A stretch of 44,734 nucleotides of DNA, from the NCBI RefSeq assembly GCF_020103695.1, contig NZ_JAHXBF010000053.1, positions 1 through 44,734 on the forward strand, read 5' to 3'. The stretch is from Hyalangium versicolor (lineage in GTDB: Bacteria; Myxococcota; Myxococcia; Myxococcales; Myxococcaceae). Of the stretch, positions 17,918 through 27,857 are shown piece by piece; the first letter of the stretch is position 1; each line of letters opens with the position of its first letter. A program made the position numbers and the translations under genes. The notes beneath the pieces are model-generated. The model was not told where the DNA came from. It saw only the letters and a program-made list of their open reading frames with translations, and searched no databases.

Positions 17918-18406
17918 TCAGATGGGCGCCGCCTCGTCCGTCTGCATGGGGACCTCGTTGCGAGGCTCGGCCTCCATCAGCTCGTCGAACTCCGCCTTCA
18001 TCTGGACGCCGAGCGCCAGGAGCTGATCGTCATTGAGGATCTTCCGCACCATCGGGAAGAGCTCCTTCTCCTCCTCCTCGACGTGGTGCTCGACGTTCTC
18101 CATCATCACCTTCATCTTGGCGCTGAAGTTCTCGTCATCCGGCTCCATGTCGAGCAGGTCCGCGATGATGCGCTTGACGGCCAGATGCTCCTCCACGGCC
18201 TCGCGAACCATGTCCTCGCTCTTCTCCGTCTTGATGGAGGGATAGAAGTACAGCTCCTCGATGGAGGCGTGGGCCGAGAGCCGGTCGGCGATCATGATGA
18301 AGAGCTCGCGGCGCTCCGAGCTCGCCCCGTCCCCCAGCTTCTCGAACTTCTTGAAGAGCTTGCTCACCTCTTCGTGCTGTTCCTTGAGCAGATCCAGCGC
18401 GTTCAT
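17918..18406 (-). CDS. Hemerythrin HHE-domain protein
   Basis: A 162-residue four-helix protein. His/Glu ligands are spaced as in hemerythrin-like proteins: LKEQHEEV near residue 11, SAHASIEELYFYP near 45, EEHLAVKRI near 73 and VEHHVEEEEKELFP near 106. It should bind a di-iron centre and sense or store O2, NO or peroxide, or take part in iron/nitrosative stress. The C-terminal 30 residues are an acidic tail. The start is supported by CAGGGAGA just upstream. It is divergent from the GvpA-like operon, 256 bases away. Confidence 0.88.
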   Translation of the reverse strand: MNALDLLKEQHEEVSKLFKKFEKLGDGASSERRELFIMIADRLSAHASIEELYFYPSIKTEKSEDMVREAVEEHLAVKRIIADLLDMEPDDENFSAKMKVMMENVEHHVEEEEKELFPMVRKILNDDQLLALGVQMKAEFDELMEAEPRNEVPMQTDEAAPI

Positions 18407-18630
18407 CGGTTGTCTCCCTGCGTCGTGTTATCGCTGATGCCCCAAGGCTAGGGATGCCCCCAAGGGCTGGTAAGCCAGCAGCCGCGGCCTGCATGCCCGC
18501 CTGCCTAGCCGTCTCAGCATTGGACAGGGTGTGTGCGAGGCAACAGACTGAGACTCGGGCTGTTCGTAATTCACGCGATGCCACCGAAACCCTGCAGTCC
18601 CCAGGGGGCTGGCGCGCTATGAAGGAGGGG

Positions 18631-18646
18631 TGGTGGGGACCCACCA
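18631..18646 (+). promoter_or_regulatory. Inverted repeat just upstream of the GvpA-like gene
   Basis: TGGTGGG-GA-CCCACCA is a perfect seven-base inverted repeat ending 16 bases before the ATG of the GvpA-like gene and adjoining its AGGAG site. It could be an operator or an mRNA hairpin affecting translation. The rest of 18407-18662 shows no gene and no promoter I would stand behind. Confidence 0.45.
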
Positions 18647-18662
18647 TCACAGGAGTTGCGGG

Positions 18663-18872
18663 ATGCCCGTCGCGAGAAACCCAGGGAGCACCAGCCTCGT
18701 CGATATCCTTGATCGGGTCCTGGATCAGGGCATCCGATTCGAGGAGCGCCCTCACGCGGCGCTGGCCGCGGCCCACCCGCCCCTGGAGCAGGGCCGCATC
18801 GTCATCGCGGCCGTGGAGACCCACCTGGAGCCCCCCGGTGCCTCACCTGGGAAGACGGGAACCGGAGTCTAG
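18663..18872 (+). CDS. GvpA-like small protein
   Basis: A 69-residue protein with a good ribosome binding site (AGGAG, about nine bases before the ATG). It aligns without gaps to the gas vesicle structural protein GvpA: the N-terminal helix region reads STSLVDILDRVLDQGI (GvpA: SLAEVIDRILDKGI) and the later segment reads EQGRIVIAAVETHLE (GvpA: EARIVIASVETYLK). The hydrophobic beta hairpin between them (GvpA: WVRVSLVGIELL) is replaced by ERPHAALAAAHPP, so it is unlikely to assemble a normal gas vesicle wall. The stop is four bases before the kinase start, and a GvpL/F gene closes the operon, which supports the family call. The function is unknown. Confidence 0.72.
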   Translation: MPVARNPGSTSLVDILDRVLDQGIRFEERPHAALAAAHPPLEQGRIVIAAVETHLEPPGASPGKTGTGV

Positions 18873-18876
18873 CGCC

Positions 18877-20561
<1,685 letters not shown>

Positions 20562-20565
<4 letters not shown>

Positions 20566-20954
20566 CGAATGCTTCGGCTGGAGACAAGCCGCTCGTGCTG
20601 GTCGTGGACGACTATCAGGACGCACGAGAGATGTACGCGGAGTACCTGGAGTTCTCCGGCTTCCGGGTGGCGGAGGCGACCGACGGCGCCGATGCGCTCG
20701 ACAAGGCCTTCTCGCTGCTGCCGGACATCATCCTGATGGACTTGTCGCTGCCGGTGATCGATGGCTGGGAGGCTACACGCCGCCTCAAGGGCGACGAGCG
20801 CACGAAGAAGATCCCCGTGGTGGCGCTGACGGGCCATGCGCTCACGCAGAGCGAGGGGGCTCAGGTGGGCTGCGATGCCTTCGTGATCAAGCCGTGCCTT
20901 CCGGACACTCTGGTGGCGGAGGTGAAGCGGGTGCTGGCGGCACGGCCTGGGTGA
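20562..20954 (+). CDS. Single-domain response regulator
   Basis: A 130-residue receiver domain with no output domain. Key residues are all present: the acidic pair in LVVDDYQD (16-17), the phosphoacceptor in LMDLSLP (Asp60), Thr90 in VALTGHA and Lys110 in VIKPC. It is translationally coupled to the kinase by a four-base overlap, and the GvpL/F gene follows seven bases after its stop. With no DNA-binding domain it should act by protein contact or in a phosphorelay, possibly on the Gvp proteins encoded beside it. Confidence 0.93.
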
Positions 20955-20961
20955 GGCGCGG

Positions 20962-21657
20962 ATGGACCCTTGGCCCGAGCCTGAAGGCTCACTCGGCATC
21001 TACGTCTATGGTGTGCTTCGCTCGCGGGTGGAGCTGAGCTTCGGCGCGATCGGGCTCGGTGTACCTCCGGCGGTGGTGGGAACGATGTGGGAGGGGGAGC
21101 TGGCGGCGGTGGTGTCCGCCGGGCCCGTGGGCGTGCCGGATCCGACCCGGGACAACGTGCTGGCGCACTATCGCGTGCAGGAGGCGGTGATGCGCGAGCA
21201 CACCCTGCTGCCCACGGCCTTCGGGCTCACCGTCTCCGGGCGCCAGGAGGTGGTGGAGTTGCTGCGCTCGGGCCATGACGCCTTCTTGAGCGTGCTGGCG
21301 CAATTGGACGGGCAGATCGAGCTGGGGCTCAAGGTGCTCTGGGATCGGGACCTGATGCCCCAGGAGGCGGCCGAGCACGACGCGCGGACCATCGTGGAGG
21401 CGCTGCGGCCCCACGCCACGGCGGTGCGGGTGGTGAGCCCCATTGGAGAGCGGATGATCCTCAACGCGGCGTTCCTCGTGGCACGGGAGCGGGAGGCGGC
21501 CTTCGACGCGAAGATGCGCTCGCTGGCCGCGCAATTCGAGCTGCTCACGTTCCAGTACACGGGCCCGTGGGCGCCGTACCACTTCGCGGACATCCGCCTG
21601 CGGCGCGAGACCGATCGGACACACCTCCCGCCAAAGCCGGAAGCTGCTGAAATCTAG
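20962..21657 (+). CDS. GvpL/GvpF-family gas vesicle protein
   Basis: A 231-residue protein of the GvpL/GvpF family. The start IYVYGVLRSR is the family hallmark, followed by the conserved pattern around LAAVVSAGPV, HYRVQEAVMREHTLLPTAFG and the C-terminal two-domain part ending GPWAPYHFADIRLR. In gas vesicle clusters these are minor proteins involved in nucleation or assembly. Here it is the last gene of an operon with a GvpA-like mini-protein and a two-component pair, preceded by GAGGCGCGG. No other gvp genes (gvpN, gvpK, gvpG) are in the window. Confidence 0.88.
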   Translation: MDPWPEPEGSLGIYVYGVLRSRVELSFGAIGLGVPPAVVGTMWEGELAAVVSAGPVGVPDPTRDNVLAHYRVQEAVMREHTLLPTAFGLTVSGRQEVVELLRSGHDAFLSVLAQLDGQIELGLKVLWDRDLMPQEAAEHDARTIVEALRPHATAVRVVSPIGERMILNAAFLVAREREAAFDAKMRSLAAQFELLTFQYTGPWAPYHFADIRLRRETDRTHLPPKPEAAEI

Positions 21658-21729
21658 GCGATAACAGCCTGTCCATACCGCCATAGAAACGCCCCCTGGA
21701 AGTGCCTGCTCCTGCCCAAGGTGCTGGTA

Positions 21730-21741
21730 AGGTACGTACCT
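21730..21741. promoter_or_regulatory. 12-bp palindrome upstream of the ATPase gene
   Basis: AGGTACGTACCT is a perfect palindrome 31 bases before the TTG start of the ATPase gene, in a 115-base gap. It may be an operator; the evidence is the symmetry only. Confidence 0.3.
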
Positions 21742-21772
21742 CCGACCCCATTGGCCCAGAAGGCACTTCACC

Positions 21773-22567
21773 TTGGCGCTCTACGAACAGCTCCTGCTCT
21801 TTCCTGAACGGGCAGAATTCATCGGCCAGTTCGAGGACTATCGGGTCCGGCTCGATCACTGGAGAGAGCTGTCGTCCTCCTTCCTGGAAGCGTTCAAGTC
21901 AGTCCACGACCGTCACGGCGCCGCAGTGCTTCTCGTGCATGGCGCTCAGGGCACAGGCAAGACGCTGTTCAGCCTCCAGTTGGAGAAGGGCTTCGAGCGT
22001 GCCAGGGCGGGGCGGATCGAGCCAGAGCGCGACAACCTGTGGCACACGCTCGTCGCCGACGAGCCAGGCTCGAAGGACATCATCAAGGCCGCGACTGACC
22101 ACACCGCACTCCGCCGTGTCCTGCCTCAGAGTGATTGGCTCAAGGACGAACGCCGTTTCGCCAAGGACAACAGGCAGCCTGTGCGCATCTTCGTCATGGA
22201 TGATGTCCACAAGGACGTGTTCATTCGGGAGTGGGCTGGCCTCTCTCAAGGCGAGTACCTTCGGCTCAAGGCAGATGGAAAGGAAGCCGTGGCATTGAGC
22301 TCCGCGGCGCAGCAACTCGTCGAGGACTGCCGCGGAGACTTCCAGCGCTCACTCTTCCTGCTGCTGTCAAACAATGCCGAGATGATGGGGCGACTGAAAG
22401 ACCACCTGGACGAGTCCCATCGGGGACTGGCGACCCTCCTCGAGCTCCCTCTTCCCCAACCGGCACTCAAGGAAGAGATTGTCCGCCTACCGTGTCCTCC
22501 AGGGTGCGGAAGGCTTCACGGACTCCTTCCAGGCCATTGGTCGTGCCCTCCGCAGCGAGGCGGATAG
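21773..22567 (+). CDS. P-loop ATPase, N-terminal part, probably frameshifted
   Basis: 264 residues from a TTG start. LVHGAQGTGKTLFSLQL (about residue 50-70) is a Walker A motif, VRIFVMDDVH near 140 a Walker B motif, and LFLLLSNNAEMM near 195 looks like sensor 1, so this is an AAA/STAND-like ATPase core. From about residue 235 the sequence turns into a Pro/Cys/Gly-rich tail (VRLPCPPGCGRLHG) that looks non-coding, just where another frame opens (22479) with a continuous helical protein. A one-base change near 22481-22484 would join them into about 523 residues. Third-position GC is lower than in the neighbours, suggesting transfer. The biological role is unknown. Confidence 0.6.
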   Translation: MALYEQLLLFPERAEFIGQFEDYRVRLDHWRELSSSFLEAFKSVHDRHGAAVLLVHGAQGTGKTLFSLQLEKGFERARAGRIEPERDNLWHTLVADEPGSKDIIKAATDHTALRRVLPQSDWLKDERRFAKDNRQPVRIFVMDDVHKDVFIREWAGLSQGEYLRLKADGKEAVALSSAAQQLVEDCRGDFQRSLFLLLSNNAEMMGRLKDHLDESHRGLATLLELPLPQPALKEEIVRLPCPPGCGRLHGLLPGHWSCPPQRGG

Positions 22568-23342
22568 AAAGGCTGACCGGAAGCGCACTGGACGCCCCGC
22601 CAACAAAAATCTCATCACTCTGGTCACTCTCGGAACAGACCCCCTGACCGCCAAGGCTTTCATGGAGGACCAGGAGTTGGCTGCTGAGGGGAGCGAGCAC
22701 CATTACGGAAGCCATCATGCCGTCTGGCTGCTGAAGGACGCATGGGCCTCTGTCCTCGACACAGCTCAGGATGCCAACCTCTCGCGCCGAGCGCGTATGG
22801 TCGAATCCGAATTTGCCCTCCGCTGGGTGACGCTCGACATGACCGCCACCTATGCACTCCTCCACACGCCTCCTGCCCCTGGAGACCTCGGCGAGCGTGT
22901 GCTCGACGTCATCCGCTTCTTCCCGAGCATCGCCAAGCCGGACGAAATCAAGAAACAGTCCTTGAACTCCCAGAGGCTCGATGTCGACCTGAATACCGCT
23001 GCCTGGAATTCTGAGGCCATCAAGGACTTCTCTACCCGGTTTCGGGACCTGGGCCAGCGCCGCAGCGTTGAGTACGAGAAGAGCTTGGCTGCGCGCCTTG
23101 GGGACTATAGCCACAGCTTCCAAGTGCATCCGACCGTGAAACCGGACTTCATCCTTGGGGAATACACCCCCTGTGCCGTCACTCGAGCCCCTACTCACTC
23201 GCTGGAAGCGATCAGCGAGGCCATTCGCCGAACCTGTCATGCCATCGAGTTCACAGCTCATCTACAGGCAGACATGAAGGGGCTCGTCGAATACGTTCTG
23301 GACAAAGTCCAGCGATACGCAGAGCTGCTCGAATCTGTATAG
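22479..23342 (+). CDS. C-terminal part of the ATPase or a separate unknown protein
   Basis: 287 residues from a TTG that overlaps the preceding frame by 89 bases. It begins SAYRVLQGAEGFTDSFQAIG, which reads as a natural continuation of the ATPase, then a basic segment (KADRKRTGRPANKN) and a helical region with LITLVTLGTDPLTAKAFM. AAGGA lies about five bases before the TTG, so independent translation is possible. I recognise no domain. Whether this is one broken gene or two overlapping genes cannot be settled here; I lean to one frameshifted gene. Confidence 0.55.
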   Translation: MSAYRVLQGAEGFTDSFQAIGRALRSEADRKADRKRTGRPANKNLITLVTLGTDPLTAKAFMEDQELAAEGSEHHYGSHHAVWLLKDAWASVLDTAQDANLSRRARMVESEFALRWVTLDMTATYALLHTPPAPGDLGERVLDVIRFFPSIAKPDEIKKQSLNSQRLDVDLNTAAWNSEAIKDFSTRFRDLGQRRSVEYEKSLAARLGDYSHSFQVHPTVKPDFILGEYTPCAVTRAPTHSLEAISEAIRRTCHAIEFTAHLQADMKGLVEYVLDKVQRYAELLESV

Positions 23343-23416
23343 AGGTTCCCTGCTTCCAGTCAGACCTTGCGCCAGTCGTCGTTCGGCAGCCCGTGCGCAC
23401 CGATGGCTGCCATCGG

Positions 23417-23473
23417 CTACAGGCCTCCGTCGATGACAAGTAACTCCCCGGTCATGAAGACGGCCGAGGGGCT
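23417..23473 (-). pseudogene. Scar of a short-chain dehydrogenase C-terminus
   Basis: On the minus strand SPSAVFMTGELLVIDGGL is followed by a TAG. This is the typical C-terminal end of short-chain dehydrogenase/reductases (TGxxLxVDGG). An in-frame TGA lies directly upstream (23474-23476), so only about 18 codons remain. The rest of the 23343-23543 gap holds no gene. The scar lies at the edge of the ATPase insert and marks an old deletion or insertion boundary. Confidence 0.6.
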
Positions 23474-23543
23474 TCATGGTTCCTCCTGTGTTCCCGAGCG
23501 GGCCGCCCTTGTACTCCTTGAGACTCCGGCGTGAACTCTGCCC

Positions 23544-24863
23544 ATGAACCTGCCGACCCGCCTGGCCTCGCTCCTCCTGCTCACCGTGATGGCTGTTGGC
23601 TGCGCCTCCCGTGGGTCTGCCATGACTGACAGTTCCTCCCCTGCCCTCTCGCCGCTCGATGCATGCGCCGAGCGCTACGTGAAGCTGGTGCTCGCGCTCG
23701 GCCAGCACGACTCCAACTACGTGGATGCCTACTATGGCCCCAAGGCCTGGGCGGAGGAGGCCAAGGCCTCACCCCTCTCTCTCGAGGAACTCGCAACGCG
23801 GGCCTCCGCGCTGGTAACGGAGCTCGAGGCCGTGCCCGTTTCCTCGGACGAGATGCTGGCACTGCGCCGCAGCTATCTCCTGCGCCAGACAGACTCGCTC
23901 GCCACCCGGGCGCGGCTGCTGCGTGGAGAGAAGCTGAGCTTCGACGAGGAGAGCCAGGCGCTCTACAACGCCCGCGCTCCCGTGCACACCACGGAGCACT
24001 TCGAGCAAGTGCAGGCCGAGTTGGAGCGCCTGCTCCCAGGGCCCGGCCCGCTGATGGACCGCATCGAGCGCTTCCGCCAGGAGTTCATCATCCCCAAGGA
24101 GAAGCTCGACGTCGTGTTCCGCACGGCCCTCGATGAGGCCCGCCGCCGCACGCTGGCCCATATCCCCCTGCCCGCCGGAGAGGGCATCTCGCTCGAGTAC
24201 GTCACGAACAAGACGTGGAGCGGCTACAACTGGTACCAAGGAAGCGCGAAGAGCCTCATCCAGATCAACACCGATCTGCCCATTTTCATCTCCCGTGCCA
24301 TCGATCTCGCGGCGCATGAGGGCTATCCCGGACACCACGTCTACAACGTGCTGCTGGAGCAGCACCTGCTGCGAGAGCGAGGCTGGGTGGAGTTCTCGGT
24401 GTATGCCCTCTTCTCGCCGCAATCGCTCATCGCCGAGGGCAGCGCCAACTACGGCATCGACGTGGCCTTCCCCGATGCGCCGAAGTACCTGCGCGAGGTC
24501 CTCTTCCCCCTGGCGGGCCTGGACCCCAAGCGCGCTGACCTCTACGTGAGCGTGGAGAAGCTGGCCCACAAACTCAACTACGCGGAGAACGAGGCCGTGC
24601 GCGGCTACCTCGATGGCCGCCTCACCCGTGAGCAGGCTCGCGACTGGCTGGCCCGGTACCGGCTGATGTCCCTGGAGCGTGCGACGAAGTTCATGGCCAA
24701 CGCCGACGCGGTCCGCGCCTACGTCATCAACTACAACCTCGGCCGAGACATGGTGGCGGACTTCATCGAGCGGCAGGGCGGCACGGATGAGGCCCCCGAC
24801 AAACGCTGGCAGCTCTTCCAGGAGCTGCTCTCCTCACCGCGCCTGCCCGGGGATCTCCGCTGA
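23544..24863 (+). CDS. DUF885-like zinc-peptidase-type lipoprotein
   Basis: A 439-residue protein starting with a leader and lipobox (LLLLTVMAVGC, Cys20), so it is exported and lipid-anchored. The central AAHEGYPGHHVYN near residue 260 resembles a zinc HExxH/HExxxHH motif, and the following IAEGSANYG supplies a possible third ligand, as in DUF885 proteins. It is probably a metallopeptidase or hydrolase of the periplasm or outer membrane; the substrate is unknown. The length is shorter than many DUF885 proteins (500-600), but N- and C-terminal parts are coherent. The ribosome binding site is weak. Confidence 0.75.
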   Translation: MNLPTRLASLLLLTVMAVGCASRGSAMTDSSSPALSPLDACAERYVKLVLALGQHDSNYVDAYYGPKAWAEEAKASPLSLEELATRASALVTELEAVPVSSDEMLALRRSYLLRQTDSLATRARLLRGEKLSFDEESQALYNARAPVHTTEHFEQVQAELERLLPGPGPLMDRIERFRQEFIIPKEKLDVVFRTALDEARRRTLAHIPLPAGEGISLEYVTNKTWSGYNWYQGSAKSLIQINTDLPIFISRAIDLAAHEGYPGHHVYNVLLEQHLLRERGWVEFSVYALFSPQSLIAEGSANYGIDVAFPDAPKYLREVLFPLAGLDPKRADLYVSVEKLAHKLNYAENEAVRGYLDGRLTREQARDWLARYRLMSLERATKFMANADAVRAYVINYNLGRDMVADFIERQGGTDEAPDKRWQLFQELLSSPRLPGDLR

Positions 24864-24885
24864 GCCGAGCCGGAGCCCGCTGCAC

Positions 24886-24899
24886 GCGCTTTCGAGCGC
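24886..24899. terminator. UUCG-loop hairpin between convergent genes
   Basis: GCGCT-TTCG-AGCGC forms a five-pair stem closed by the very stable UUCG tetraloop, in the 46-base gap between the convergent DUF885-like and DUF4340 genes. No T-tract follows on either strand; it could end both transcripts. Confidence 0.5.
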
Positions 24900-24909
24900 A
24901 ACCGAACGC

Positions 24910-26004
24910 TCAGGTGCCCGAGGCGACCTTGACCGCCTCGTTCACCACGGTCTCCAGGCCGCTGTGGAAGCGGACCCAACCCGCGGTGTGCTCGGTCTTC
25001 GCGTAGAACTCGCCCTTCTCGCCGCGAGCGACGGACAGGTAGCCCAGGGCCTGGGTGCCCTTGCGGTAGTCCACGCGGAACACCTCCTCCGGCGCTCCAC
25101 CCGGAGGCTCCTCACCCCGGCCGAGCACGTCCACGGGCAGCATCCGCCAGATGCGATCGTGCCAGTTGTGGACGAACTCGTCCGGCTTGTCCGGCGCGGT
25201 CTGCGGCGCCACCGTCACCGCCTTGGGAGGCTTGCCGCTCACCACGAAGGCACGCGAGCTCTTGCCCTGGGTCACCGTGAAGCTGTCGTACTCCGACTCC
25301 TCGAAGGTGTGCAGGCGCCGATCCACCAGCCGGTTCATCCCGCCTTCGAAGTCCGGGAGAACCGCCGAGCCCAGCAGGAAGACCTTGTTGTCCTCGCGCA
25401 GCGCGTAGGGGCTGCCCCAGGCCGCACCCGCCGGCGCCGCGATCGTGAGCACCTGCTCCCGGCCATCCACCGTGAACGTCAGCTTGCGCGGGCTGTTCAC
25501 CAACCCCAGCTCCTCGAGCTTCTTCGCGTCCAGATCGCCCAGCGCCCGAGTGCCCTTCAGCGGCGCGAGCCGGCCGAACAGCGTCTCCGCGGTCTGGTTG
25601 GCGCGCAGCTCGCGAGGCGGCGGAGGAGGAGGCGGCGGCGCGGGAGGAGCCGCTGCCACTCCAGCATCCCCGGCCCCCGTCGTGGCCACGGGCGCAGTCC
25701 CCGCATCCGTCGGGCCACTCGCCACGCCTCCATCCCCTACCCCACCATCGGCCGCAGCCGCGGGAGGAGGCGGCGGCTTCGGCTTGTCTCCGAGCCGCAC
25801 CCAGAGCTCCCCGTCCTGCTCGCGGAACACCTCGACGAAGCGCGTGGCGTCGTCGTAGCGCACCCGCTGGAGCGCCCGCTTGGAGATGTCCAGCACGGTG
25901 ACTTCGCCGGGCATGCCCTCCGGCTCCCGCTGCCAGGTGAGCAGAGCCGCCAGCAACCCCAAGGCCGCGAGCCCTCCCTGCAGCGCCACCCCTCGCGCGT
26001 TCAT
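24910..26004 (-). CDS. DUF4340-domain protein of the Gld-type ABC operon
   Basis: A 364-residue protein with one N-terminal membrane anchor (about 8-24) and the DUF4340 pattern (VLDISKRALQRVRYDD; later repeats of LEELGLVNSPRKLTF and FVVSGKPP). A Pro/Ala/Gly-rich low-complexity insert of about 55 residues (near 77-132) splits the domain, probably as a flexible linker. It is the last gene of a four-gene operon and its ATG overlaps the GldG stop (ATGA). DUF4340 proteins typically occur beside Gld-type transporter components, so it should act in the periplasm with them. The substrate is unknown. Confidence 0.85.
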   Translation of the reverse strand: MNARGVALQGGLAALGLLAALLTWQREPEGMPGEVTVLDISKRALQRVRYDDATRFVEVFREQDGELWVRLGDKPKPPPPPAAAADGGVGDGGVASGPTDAGTAPVATTGAGDAGVAAAPPAPPPPPPPPRELRANQTAETLFGRLAPLKGTRALGDLDAKKLEELGLVNSPRKLTFTVDGREQVLTIAAPAGAAWGSPYALREDNKVFLLGSAVLPDFEGGMNRLVDRRLHTFEESEYDSFTVTQGKSSRAFVVSGKPPKAVTVAPQTAPDKPDEFVHNWHDRIWRMLPVDVLGRGEEPPGGAPEEVFRVDYRKGTQALGYLSVARGEKGEFYAKTEHTAGWVRFHSGLETVVNEAVKVASGT

Positions 26005-27857
26005 CGCGCACCTCCTTCCGGCACAGCCGGGGCGCGCCGGCCACGCCGACGCGTCACGAAGAAGCCCGCTCCGAGCACCATCGCGGGCGCCACCAGCACC
26101 GTGGCCCAGAACCAGACGACGTCCTGCTCGCGCGTGTGCTGGATGGGCACGTCCTCCTCACTGGACACTGCACCCGAGATGGCCTCCTCGCCCGTGAGCC
26201 AGCGCAGCGTGTCCAGCGCCAGGTACGCGTTGCCCAGGTTGGCCAGCACACCATCCGCCAGCGCATCCGAGTCTCCCAGCACCACCGCCCGCCCCGAGTC
26301 CTTGCTGCCCGTATCCTTCTTCTCCACCGCCACCATCAGCGGCCACGTGTTGCGCTGCTCGCCGGGATCCGCGGTGAAGTTGTGGTTGGGGTCCGGGAAC
26401 GTCGCCTCGTGCGAGCGGATGGCCACGTCCTGCGTGATGCCCGGAGGCGGAGGGGTGATCGGCTCGACGGCGCCCGCGTTCAGCAAGGCCACCGGCGCCT
26501 GCCCGCTCAGCTGCGCCAGCGTGGAGATGGACGGGTGCGAGGAGTAGTTCGCCGTGCCCAGGTTGGCACGGTCGCTCTGCTGACGCGTGGCCCGGAAGTA
26601 CACCTGGTCGTTGGCCAGCGTCGTGTTCAGGAACTTCACCCCGAGCGGCGCCAACAGCGATTCGTACGACGGCCCGTCCGGATCCAGCGCGATCCACAGC
26701 CGCCCGCCCTTGGTGAAGTAGTCGCGCAGGGCGGCCACTTCCTCCGGGAGGAACTCCTTCGTCGGGCCGACGATGATCACCGCGGCCGCATCGCGCGGCA
26801 CCTCGGAACCCAGGCCCTGGGCGGCGCTCGTCGTCTGCACCATCACGTTCTGTCCGCGCAGCAGCTCCTTGAACTGGGAGATGCCCGGACGCGCCGTCTG
26901 CCCAGGGATGGGGCGCTCATCACTGCGCTCGCCATGGCCCTCGGTGAGGTAGACCACGCGGCGCGGCCGCGCCACCGTGAGCAGGCGCTTCTGGATCTCC
27001 TGATCCAGCCGCGAGAGTTGCCCGCGCGCCCGGTCGATATCCAACCCCGCCGTATAGACTTCGCGCTGCTCGCCGCGCGAGAGGACGACGACTCCGTTGG
27101 TGGTGACGCCGAGGGAGCGCGCCTTCGTCGGCTCCACGGCCTGATCCAGCTGCTCCACCTGGAGCTGGGGAGACTCCTGGCCCAGCTCGCGGAAGTACTG
27201 CGCCACCGCCTCGCCCACGTCGTTGGCCGGCGGGAAGAAGAGCGTCACCTGCAGCGGATCCGTGAGGCCACGGACGATCTTCCGCGTGGACTCACCCGGC
27301 TTCGCGGTGCGGAAGTAGGACAAGTCCCACGACACATCCCGCTGCGTGGCCACGTACATGGCCGAGAAGCAGAAGATGAGCACGAAGGCCGTCCCCAGGC
27401 CGGAGAACAGCGCCCCGCGCGCCCGGTCCGTCTCCAGCACCGGCGCGCGCACCATGGCCGCGGCCGAGGACTCCAGCAGCGCCAGCGGCACCAGCGAGAG
27501 CACCAGCAGCGCCGGGAAGAGCGCCTGGAACGTCACCGCCAGCTTCGGCGAGGTCTGCGACAGCGGCGTGCCCAGCACCCGCGCCCCCAGCTCCGACTGG
27601 GCGGTGAAGAGCAGCAGGCCCACGAAGCCCACCACGTAGCAGAGGAGCACCCAGCTCCACAGCACGCGCCGCTCGGCGCTGGCCTGCGACAGCTTCACGC
27701 CGCCCCAGACGATGATGCCCAGCAACAGCACGGTGCGCACCACCACGGTGGCGGTGAGCGCGGTGCCCGCGCCGGCAATGCGCTCGGCAATCAGGCCCAC
27801 CACCAACACCACGGCGAAGGCAATGCTCAGAAGGAGACTGCTCGCACGGGAGTTCAT
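26001..27857 (-). CDS. gldG: GldG-like ABC transporter auxiliary protein
   Basis: 618 residues: four or so N-terminal membrane segments, a further one near 160-180, then a large periplasmic domain (RTAKPGESTRKIVRGL, VVYLTEGHGERSDERP, AAAVIIVGPTKEFLPEEVAALRDYF) and a C-terminal membrane segment with a basic tail. This is the organisation of the GldG family, which works with an ABC-2 permease and ATPase; first studied in Bacteroidetes gliding but widespread in other phyla. The ATG at 27857 overlaps the permease stop. A longer frame to 28610 is an out-of-phase reading of the permease gene. In myxobacteria its cargo is unknown. Confidence 0.85.
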   Translation of the reverse strand: MNSRASSLLLSIAFAVVLVVGLIAERIAGAGTALTATVVVRTVLLLGIIVWGGVKLSQASAERRVLWSWVLLCYVVGFVGLLLFTAQSELGARVLGTPLSQTSPKLAVTFQALFPALLVLSLVPLALLESSAAAMVRAPVLETDRARGALFSGLGTAFVLIFCFSAMYVATQRDVSWDLSYFRTAKPGESTRKIVRGLTDPLQVTLFFPPANDVGEAVAQYFRELGQESPQLQVEQLDQAVEPTKARSLGVTTNGVVVLSRGEQREVYTAGLDIDRARGQLSRLDQEIQKRLLTVARPRRVVYLTEGHGERSDERPIPGQTARPGISQFKELLRGQNVMVQTTSAAQGLGSEVPRDAAAVIIVGPTKEFLPEEVAALRDYFTKGGRLWIALDPDGPSYESLLAPLGVKFLNTTLANDQVYFRATRQQSDRANLGTANYSSHPSISTLAQLSGQAPVALLNAGAVEPITPPPPGITQDVAIRSHEATFPDPNHNFTADPGEQRNTWPLMVAVEKKDTGSKDSGRAVVLGDSDALADGVLANLGNAYLALDTLRWLTGEEAISGAVSSEEDVPIQHTREQDVVWFWATVLVAPAMVLGAGFFVTRRRGRRAPAVPEGGAR

